Assembly: GCA_034431435.1 (NCBI GenBank)
Contig: DAOUDG010000065.1
Location: 19,246-83,245 of the forward strand
Direction of reading: 5' to 3'
Source of the DNA: JAHCIE01 sp034431435
Lineage (GTDB): Bacteria; Chloroflexota; Anaerolineae; Epilineales; JAHCIE01
Length of the DNA stretch: 64,000 bases
Part shown: positions 58,467 through 64,000 of the stretch, in pieces
How the letters are laid out: each line of letters opens with the position of its first letter
Position numbering within the stretch: the stretch's first letter is position 1
Notes under the pieces: model-generated
The model's database searches: none
Told to the model about the DNA's origin: nothing
What the model saw: only the letters and a program-made list of their open reading frames with translations
Position numbers and translations under genes: made by a program

Positions 58467-58603
58467 AACGATTCCTTCCTAATAGGGGCGACCCTGCGCA
58501 TCGGCCCGTTGTCGCACCGCCGAGGGCAAGGGAGACCCTGCCGCTACCATCGCATCGTCAACTACCAAGACGCGCTCACGCCCGTATAGTTCCGCATGGA
58601 ATC

Positions 58604-58641
58604 AAAAAAAGGCTGGCCCAGGTTTCAGGCCTGGGTCAGCC
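58604..58641 (-). terminator. Strong intrinsic terminator of rplI
   Basis: Minus strand stem GGCTGACCCAGG / CCTGGGCCAGCC (12 bp, one G-U, loop CCTGAAA) followed by seven Ts. It is the clearest terminator in the window. Confidence 0.92.
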
Positions 58642-58653
58642 CCTATCCCTCTT

Positions 58654-58674
58654 GCGCGGGCGTGTCGCCCGCGC
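58654..58674 (-). terminator. GC hairpin just after rplI, ahead of the main terminator
   Basis: GCGCGGGCG (58654-58662) and its complement (58666-58674) with loop TGT. It lies 21 nt after the rplI stop and may protect the 3' end. Confidence 0.5.
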
Positions 58675-58695
58675 TACCGGACTCGCCGCGCCCCG

Positions 58696-59202
58696 CTACT
58701 CGGGCAGCGCGGGGGCCACCGGTGCAGCCGCCTCGGCCGAGGCAGCCACCGGGCCACCTTCCGGCTCGACAGTCACCTTCACGTGCGCCGAAACGTTGGT
58801 GATCAGGCGCACCTCGACGGTGTGCTCGCCCAGGTGGCGAATTGGCTCGTCCAGTTCGATGCGGCGGCGGTCGATATCGTGCTTCGTCTGGGCCTTGATG
58901 GCCTCGGCGATATCGGCATTGGTGATAGAGCCGTACAGGCGACCCTCTTCGCCCGCCCGCGCCGTGAAGTGCAGGTTCAACTGGTTCAACTCAGCGGCGA
59001 TGGACTCGGCATCCTGCACGCGGCGCGCCATCTTCTTGGCCTCGGCGCGGCGCAGCTCCTCGACATTCTTGACCGCGCCGTAGGTCGCCAGGATTGCCAG
59101 CCCCTTGGGAATCAGGTAATTGCGGCCATAGCCGTCTGCTACGTCTTTAACGTCGCCGACCTTGCCCAGGTTCGGGACTTCCTGAATGAGGACCACACGC
59201 AT
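58696..59202 (-). CDS. rplI: 50S ribosomal protein L9
   Basis: 168 residues. The N-domain MRVVLIQEVPNLGKVGDVKDV with GYGRNYLIPKGLA, a long helix, and the C-domain (GRLYGSITNADIAEAI). A C-terminal Ala/Pro tail of about 20 residues extends the usual 148. GAGG precedes ATG 59202. It is apart from the rpsF-ssb-rpsR operon, downstream of mreB. Confidence 0.95.
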   Translation of the reverse strand: MRVVLIQEVPNLGKVGDVKDVADGYGRNYLIPKGLAILATYGAVKNVEELRRAEAKKMARRVQDAESIAAELNQLNLHFTARAGEEGRLYGSITNADIAEAIKAQTKHDIDRRRIELDEPIRHLGEHTVEVRLITNVSAHVKVTVEPEGGPVAASAEAAAPVAPALPE

Positions 59203-59287
59203 GGGATGTCACCTCGCAAAAATCAATGCTCAATTCGACACGACAGTATAGCACGGCCCGCGCCGGAAGGCGAATCTGGCGCTGCGG

Positions 59288-59354
59288 CCACCGACCCCCG
59301 ACGAGCGACCACGCGCCGATCAGTCGTCGGCGGTCGGTCGTCCGGGGTCGTCAC
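59288..59354 (-). repeat. Palindromic heptamer array after mreB (array D)
   Basis: Left units CCACCGA, CCCCCGA, CGAGCGA, CCACGCG (59288-59315). Right units, inverted: TCGTCGG, CGGTCGG, TCGTCCG, GGGTCGT, CAC (59324-59354). The minus-strand RNA can pair 16 of 18 positions in one central helix. The array touches the mreB stop codon (59355). Confidence 0.75.
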
Positions 59355-60362
59355 TCAATACACCGGCCGCATGGTGCGCTTGAGGATGTCGTAGTGCTCC
59401 AGGGCGCGGCCCGCGCCGCGCGCGCAGCAGCCGATGGGGTCGTCAGCCGGGTAGAAGGCAATGCCCGTCTCGTCCGTCAACAGGCGGTCGAGATTGCGCA
59501 ACAGCGCGCCGCCGCCCGTCATCACCGCGCCCCGGTCGATGACATCGGCAGCCAGCTCCGGCGGCGTCTTTTCCAGCACTTCCTTGGCCGCGCCAACAAT
59601 CGCCGCCAGCGGCTCGGCCATCGCCTCGGTGACCTCGGTGGAGGTCAGCTTGACCGTGCGAGGCAGGCCCGCCACCTGGTCGCGGCCGCGCACCTCCATG
59701 ATCAATTCCTCTTCCAACGGAACCGCGCTGCCGATGGTCATCTTGATCTCTTCGGCGGTGCGCTCGCCGACCAGCAGGTTGTACTTGCGGCGCACGTAGG
59801 AGGCGATGGCCTCATCGACCTTGTTGCCCCCGACGCGCACCGACGACCACTGCACGATACCGTTGACCGACACAATAGCCGCCTCGGTGGTGCCGCCGCC
59901 CAGATTGATAACCATGTTGCCAGTTGGAGTAGCGACGGGCAGCCCTGCGCCAATGGCGGCCGCCAGCGGCTCCGGGATGAGAAACGCCTCGCCCGCGCCC
60001 GCCTGGATGGCGGCGTCGTGCACGGCGCGGCTCTCCACCGACGTGACGCCGACCGGCACCGAGATCATGACTTCGGGCTTGCGGATGCGCATGCGCCCGC
60101 AGACTTTCTGGATGAAGTAGCGCAGCATCGCCTCGGTTACCACGTAGTCGGCGATAACACCGTCTTTGAGCGGGCGAGCCACTTCGATGGTGTCCGGGGT
60201 GCGGCCCAACATTTCGAGCGCCTCTTGACCGACGGCGACGATGCGGTTGTCGTTGACTGAGATAGCGACGACGGACGGCTCCTTCAGCACGATGCCGCGC
60301 CCTCGCTCGTGGACGAGGACGTTGACTGTGCCGAGATCGATGCCAATGTAGCGCGTAAGCAT
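59355..60362 (-). CDS. mreB: MreB/Mbl-family actin-like protein with altered phosphate-2 motif
   Basis: 335 residues, normal length. Actin-like filament protein for rod shape. It has phosphate-1 GIDLGTVNVLV, catalytic-Glu region IPEPLAAAIGAG (Glu131) and adenosine motif VMTGGGALLRNLD. The phosphate-2 motif, normally DIGGGTTE, reads NLGGGTTE with Asn153. Loss of this Asp should weaken ATP hydrolysis. It lies 226 nt after atpC. Start ATG 60362 has AAGGA upstream. Confidence 0.92.
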   Translation of the reverse strand: MLTRYIGIDLGTVNVLVHERGRGIVLKEPSVVAISVNDNRIVAVGQEALEMLGRTPDTIEVARPLKDGVIADYVVTEAMLRYFIQKVCGRMRIRKPEVMISVPVGVTSVESRAVHDAAIQAGAGEAFLIPEPLAAAIGAGLPVATPTGNMVINLGGGTTEAAIVSVNGIVQWSSVRVGGNKVDEAIASYVRRKYNLLVGERTAEEIKMTIGSAVPLEEELIMEVRGRDQVAGLPRTVKLTSTEVTEAMAEPLAAIVGAAKEVLEKTPPELAADVIDRGAVMTGGGALLRNLDRLLTDETGIAFYPADDPIGCCARGAGRALEHYDILKRTMRPVY

Positions 60363-60516
60363 GCGTCAATCCTTGCGAAAGCGTGCCGGACAGCGAACAG
60401 GCAGGGTGGGCCGCCGCCGAAGACGCGACTCGCCCCCGCCCAGCAAGTCAGCAAGTATAGCCAGGCCTGTTCCTCGCGTCAAAAGTAGGCGACGGCCCCC
60501 TCCGGTAAATCAGGTT

Positions 60517-60563
60517 GGGGCGGGTGGGGTCTGCGATGCTACTCCGCACACCCCACCCGCCCC
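60517..60563 (-). terminator. 14-bp GC hairpin after atpC
   Basis: GGGGCGGGTGGGGT (60517-60530) pairs perfectly with 60550-60563, with an inner TGCG/CGCA pair extending it. Lies 25 nt after the atpC stop. No T-run follows on the minus strand. Confidence 0.6.
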
Positions 60564-60588
60564 AGCGTCCACTTACCCCGCGCAGCGG

Positions 60589-61017
60589 CTACTGGCTCAC
60601 TGGCCGCCGACTCCCGCCCCGCCGCTCGGCCAGCTTCAACTGGAGCTTGGCGCGCTTGAGGGCGGCCAGGGCGCGCTCCTCGTCCACCGGTTCCAGGCCA
60701 CGCGCCAGCGCCTCCTGGGCGCGGCGGCGGGCCTCCTCCGCCTGGGCAATGTCGATCTCTTCCACGCGGTCGGCGCTGTCAGCCAGCACTGTGACTCGGT
60801 CTGGCCGCACCTCAACAAAGCCGCCACCGATGGCGATGTGACGGTCTGGCTCATTGGCCTTCTTGATGACCAGCGCGCCGAAGTTGAGGCCCGACATCAA
60901 AGCGGCGTGGCGAGGCAGGATGCCCATCTCGCCCTCGGCGCCCGGCACGATGACCATGTCCACGTCATCCTTGTACAGGATGCGGTCAGGGGCCACCACT
61001 TCCAGGTGAATCGGCAT
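60589..61017 (-). CDS. atpC: F-type ATP synthase epsilon subunit
   Basis: 142 residues. Beta-sandwich N-domain (HLEVVAPDRILYKDDVDMVIV, GEMGILPRHAALMSGL) and two-helix C-domain (QAEEARRRAQEALARGL). GGGGAG precedes ATG 61017. It sits 11 nt after atpD. Confidence 0.96.
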   Translation of the reverse strand: MPIHLEVVAPDRILYKDDVDMVIVPGAEGEMGILPRHAALMSGLNFGALVIKKANEPDRHIAIGGGFVEVRPDRVTVLADSADRVEEIDIAQAEEARRRAQEALARGLEPVDEERALAALKRAKLQLKLAERRGGSRRPVSQ

Positions 61018-61028
61018 ACGTTACTCCC

Positions 61029-62465
61029 CTAGCGGCCCTGGCGTAGCTCCTCGGCAGTCTTCTGTACATCCTCGATACCGCCCTGCATATAGAAGGCCTG
61101 TTCGGGGATGTCGTCCAACTCGCCGTCGAGAATCATCTTGAAGCCCTTGACCGTGTCCTCGATCTTGACGTAGCGGCCTTCCTTGTTCGTGAAACGCTCG
61201 GCCACATACATCGGCTGGCTCAGGAACCGCTGAATCTTGCGGGCGCGAGCCACGGTGAGCTTGTCGTCCTCACTCAACTCCTCGACGCCCAGGATGGCGA
61301 TGATATCCTGCAAGTCCTTGTAACGCTGAAGGACGCGCTGGCAGCCGCGCGCCACCTGATAGTGTAGATCGCCCACGATGCGCGGGTCCAGGATACGGCT
61401 GGTCGAGCCGAGGGGATCGACGGCGGGGAAGATGCCCTGCTCGAAGATGGACCGCTCCAGGGCGATGGTTGCATCCAGGTGAGCGAAGGTCGTCGCCGGA
61501 GCCGGGTCGGTGTAATCGTCGGCAGGCACGTACACGGCCTGCATCGAGGTGATGGAGCCGCGCTTGGTCGAGGTGATGCGCTCCTGAAGCGCGCCCATCT
61601 CCGTTGCCAGCGTCGGCTGGTAGCCCACCGCGCTCGGCATACGACCCAGCAAGGCGGACACTTCGGAGCCGGCCTGCACGAAGCGGAAGATGTTGTCGAT
61701 GAAGAGCAGCACGTCGCGGCCCTCATCGCGGAAGTACTCCGCCATCGTCACGCCCGTCAGCCCCACCCGCAGGCGCGCGCCGGGCGGCTCGTTCATCTGG
61801 CCGAAGACCATGACCGTCGAGCCGATGACGCCGTACTCGTGCATTTCGCCGTACAGTGCGGTTCCCTCGCGGGTTCGTTCGCCCACCCCCGTGAACACCG
61901 AATAGCCGGAGTGGACGGCGGCGATGTTGCGGATAAGTTCGGCGATGGTCACTGTCTTGCCCACGCCCGCACCGCCGAACACGCCCGTCTTACCGCCCTT
62001 CGTGAAGGGCGCGATGAGGTCGATGACCTTGAGACCCGTCTCGAAGACCTTGGTCTTGGTAACCTGATCAACCAGGGGCGGAGAGGGTCGATGGATGGGG
62101 TAGAAGGTCTCGGCCTCGACCGGCCCCTTCTCATCGATAGGTGCGCCCAACACGTCGAAGACGCGGCCGAGGGTAGAGGGGCCGACGGGCACGGTGATGG
62201 GGCCGCCGGTGGCGACGGCATCCATACCACGCCGCAGGCCGTCGGTCGTGGTCATAGAAACGGCGCGCACCGCATTGTGGCCCAGGTGTGTCTGCACCTC
62301 GCACGTGACGCGGCGGCCGTCATCGCTGATAATCTCAATCGCGTCGTAAATTTCGGGCAACTGGTCTTCAGGGAACTCAGCGTCCACCACGGAACCAATA
62401 ATCTGCACGACCTTGCCCATCACGTCGCGAGCCTGATCCTGGGTCTTGGGTTCGGCGACTGCCAT
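61029..62465 (-). CDS. atpD: F-type ATP synthase beta subunit
   Basis: 478 residues, catalytic subunit. Walker A GGAGVGKT, GERTREGTALYGEM, Walker B LLFIDNIFRF with QAGSEVSALLGRMPSAVGY, and the signature PAPATTFAHLDAT. AGGTAAT precedes ATG 62465. Complete and normal. Confidence 0.98.
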   Translation of the reverse strand: MAVAEPKTQDQARDVMGKVVQIIGSVVDAEFPEDQLPEIYDAIEIISDDGRRVTCEVQTHLGHNAVRAVSMTTTDGLRRGMDAVATGGPITVPVGPSTLGRVFDVLGAPIDEKGPVEAETFYPIHRPSPPLVDQVTKTKVFETGLKVIDLIAPFTKGGKTGVFGGAGVGKTVTIAELIRNIAAVHSGYSVFTGVGERTREGTALYGEMHEYGVIGSTVMVFGQMNEPPGARLRVGLTGVTMAEYFRDEGRDVLLFIDNIFRFVQAGSEVSALLGRMPSAVGYQPTLATEMGALQERITSTKRGSITSMQAVYVPADDYTDPAPATTFAHLDATIALERSIFEQGIFPAVDPLGSTSRILDPRIVGDLHYQVARGCQRVLQRYKDLQDIIAILGVEELSEDDKLTVARARKIQRFLSQPMYVAERFTNKEGRYVKIEDTVKGFKMILDGELDDIPEQAFYMQGGIEDVQKTAEELRQGR

Positions 62466-62516
62466 AGATTACCTCCACTCCGCCTGGGGTTGTGCGCCAC
62501 TCAAGCCGCGCGCCAC

Positions 62517-63395
62517 CTACCGCGCCCGTCCCTGCTCCAGCGCCGCCGAGCCGCCCGCAATATCCAGCAATTCGCGGGTGATACTCTCCTGGCGCGCCTT
62601 GTTATAGGTCAGTGTCAAGTCATCGATCAACTCACCGGCGGCGTCGTTGGCGTTACGCATGGCAACCATCTGCGCACTGAAGAAGCTCGCCGCCGATTCG
62701 AGCAGCGCCTGATAGACGAGCATCTCCGTAAAGCGCGGCAGCACCGAGGCTAACACATCCTCCGCGCTCGGCTCGTAGATGTAGTCCACCATGCCGCGCC
62801 GCTCGTCGGCCAGCCACACCGGTTCGACCGGCAACAACTGCTGGATCACTGGCACCTGGCGCAGCGTAGATTGAAAATCCGTGTAGCCCAGGTAGACCGC
62901 ATCCAGATCGCCCTTGAGAAAGTCCTCCATCGCGATGCGGGCGATGGGCAGCGCCGCCGTCAGCGTGGGCGGGTCGGGCACGGGGACAAACTCGGCGCGG
63001 ATAGGGCGGCCCACCCGCAGCATGAAGTCGCGGCCCTTGCGGCCCACAGCGACCACGCTGACGTTGCTTTTCTGCTCGCGCATCCAGCGCAACGCCTCGC
63101 GAATCATATTCGAGTTGAAGCTGCCCGCCAGGCCACGATCAGCCGTGATGAGAATGAGGGCTACGTTGCGCTGGTCGCGCTGTTGCAGCAGGGGGTGGGG
63201 GACTGCGCCGCGCGCAGTCTGCCGTGCAATCGAGCCAAGTACCTCGCGCGCCTTCTCAGCGTAGGGGCGGGTGGCGAGTGTCTGCTGTTGGGCGCGCCGC
63301 ATCTTGGAGGCCGCAACGGTCTCCATGGCCTTGGTAATCTGCTTGATGTTCTTGACGCTGCGGATGCGGCGTCGAATCTCGCGCGCGCTAGCCAC
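62517..63395 (-). CDS. atpG: F-type ATP synthase gamma subunit
   Basis: 292 residues. Rotor shaft: N-terminal helix REIRRRIRSVKNIKQITKAM and C-terminal helix AMRNANDAAGELIDDLTLTYN. It starts at GTG 63395 (GTG GCT AGC), 5 nt after GAGGAG; translation starting further upstream would read into the heptamer repeat. Lies after the array that follows atpA. Confidence 0.96.
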   Translation of the reverse strand: MASAREIRRRIRSVKNIKQITKAMETVAASKMRRAQQQTLATRPYAEKAREVLGSIARQTARGAVPHPLLQQRDQRNVALILITADRGLAGSFNSNMIREALRWMREQKSNVSVVAVGRKGRDFMLRVGRPIRAEFVPVPDPPTLTAALPIARIAMEDFLKGDLDAVYLGYTDFQSTLRQVPVIQQLLPVEPVWLADERRGMVDYIYEPSAEDVLASVLPRFTEMLVYQALLESAASFFSAQMVAMRNANDAAGELIDDLTLTYNKARQESITRELLDIAGGSAALEQGRAR

Positions 63396-63406
63396 GGTAT
63401 CTCCTC

Positions 63407-63495
63407 GTAGAGCGGGGAGCGTCAAGCGTGGAGCGACGAGACACACGCCTGCGCGTCTCTACCTCGCTCGACGCTTCCCGCCCCACGCTCTACGC
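63407..63495 (-). repeat. Palindromic heptamer array between atpA and atpG (array F)
   Basis: Left units GTAGAGC, GGGGAGC, GTCAAGC, GTGGAGC, GACGAGA (63407-63441). Right units, inverted: ACCTCGC, TCGACGC, TTCCCGC, CCCACGC, TCTACGC (63461-63495). The outer pair GTAGAGC/GCTCTAC and the inner GAGAC/GTCTC are exact. It begins 1 nt after the atpA stop and ends at the atpG Shine-Dalgarno. Confidence 0.88.
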
Positions 63496-63496
63496 C

Positions 63497-64000
63497 TTAC
63501 ACAGGCGGCGTCCAGGACGCATTGAATTGATCGAGCGCCGCGCGCAACTGCTGCACAGTCGGGGAGGCGTCGGCCCCAATCTTCGGGTCGAACAGGCGCT
63601 TCTCCGACTCGATACTCGACAGCACCCCCGCATAGTTGCGCTCCACGAAGCGATGGAAGTCGGCCTCCCAGGCGCCCACATGCCCCACCGCTACTTTGTC
63701 CAGATAGCCGTTGTTGACGGCATACAGGATGCACACCTCCTGGGCCATGGACAGCGGCTGGTACTGGGGTTGCTTCAGGACTTCCTGGATACGCACGCCG
63801 CGATCCAACTGCCGCTTGGTAACGGCGTCCAGGTCGGAGCCGAACTGGGCAAAGGCGGCCAGCTCGCGGAACTGGGATAGCTCGCTCTTGAGGCGACCCA
63901 CGGCCTGCTTCATGCCGCGCGTCTGGGCGTCGCCGCCCACCCGTGACACCGACAGACCCGTGTTCACAGCGGGGCGAACACCGGCGTAGAACAGGTCACT
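63497..64000 (-). CDS. atpA: F-type ATP synthase alpha subunit, C-terminal part (partial)
   Basis: The last 167 codons are in the window; the gene continues past 64000. The segment begins in the conserved RPAVNTGLSVSRVGGDAQ region and carries the alpha-subunit C-terminal helical domain (GRLKSELSQFRELAAFAQFG, DLDAVTKRQLDRG). Gene order atpA-atpG-atpD-atpC is the usual one. Confidence 0.97.
   Translation of the reverse strand, partial: SDLFYAGVRPAVNTGLSVSRVGGDAQTRGMKQAVGRLKSELSQFRELAAFAQFGSDLDAVTKRQLDRGVRIQEVLKQPQYQPLSMAQEVCILYAVNNGYLDKVAVGHVGAWEADFHRFVERNYAGVLSSIESEKRLFDPKIGADASPTVQQLRAALDQFNASWTPPV

Noticed and set aside
1..64000. tRNA, rRNA, IS elements, integrases or phage genes
   Set aside because: No cloverleaf with a TTCGA-type loop, no rRNA segment and no transposase or integrase motif was seen on either strand.

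Overview
The window looks like chromosomal DNA of a high-G+C bacterium of the phylum Chloroflexota, probably near Anaerolineae, Caldilineae or Ardenticatenia. The reasons are protein style and gene content: branched-chain-type binding lipoproteins with Ala/Pro/Val-rich linkers, a DUF6062 protein, LysM proteins with a WAALDF-type peptidase-like domain, secreted proteins with YLP motifs, and ribosomal proteins with Ala/Glu tails. The exact taxon is inference. No rRNA, tRNA, IS element, phage gene or CRISPR array was seen. Nearly all genes are on the minus strand and tightly packed, and no stretch over 300 bases lacks a gene.

Layout. 1-6.2 kb: a partial gene, a methyltransferase and a first branched-chain-type ABC importer (livK-H-M-G-F order of transcription). 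6.2-15 kb: Fpg glycosylase, DUF6062 protein, and a five-gene string starting at an isocitrate dehydrogenase (icd, SbcD-like phosphoesterase, aminotransferase, LysM/M23-like lipoprotein, beta-propeller protein). 15-19.7 kb: a TPP-riboswitch operon (cytX, thiM, thiE, thiD, thiamine pyrophosphokinase). 19.7-26.5 kb: a second branched-chain-type ABC importer with an unusually long LivM, plus a drug/metabolite transporter. 26.7-32.8 kb: a 40-residue membrane protein, hutI, a four-helix-bundle gene inside inverted heptamer repeats, gamma carbonic anhydrase, oligoendopeptidase F and RecN. 33-45.4 kb: envelope and secreted proteins (DUF5666 repeats, C39 peptidase, L,D-transpeptidase, SH3/metalloprotease-like), NAD kinase, an MFS carrier, a DUF362 protein and a divergent EF-G. 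45.5-48.9 kb, plus strand: a PdtaS-like kinase, a PdtaR-like ANTAR regulator and the L10-leader/rplJ/rplL operon. 49-53.9 kb: KtrB/KtrA potassium uptake, a PpiC-type foldase, rpsR, ssb, rpsF. 54-64 kb: an unknown helical protein, a large SpoIID/amidase protein, rplI, an MreB with an altered phosphate-2 motif, and the F1 ATP synthase genes atpC, D, G and partial A.

The most unusual signal is a family of palindromic arrays built from 7-base units. Six copies (near 4.6, 28.1/28.5, 43.2, 52.5, 59.3 and 63.4 kb) each begin 0-8 nt beyond a stop codon (one even supplies it), and on the transcribed strand most arm differences at two of them read as G-U pairs. At one copy the loop is replaced by a lower-G+C gene for a four-helix-bundle protein of the S23 family, the same protein family known from 23S rRNA intervening sequences. 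This suggests an intervening-sequence-like element living at mRNA gene boundaries. A second, shorter hairpin family (GCGCGGGATG arms, three copies) also sits just after gene ends.

Regulation visible in the sequence includes a TPP riboswitch with a terminator and a mutually exclusive 10-bp antiterminator, an L10 leader with an attenuator, several good sigma-70 promoters (many with an extended -10 TGn), and a promoter overlapped by two palindromes at 41.7 kb.
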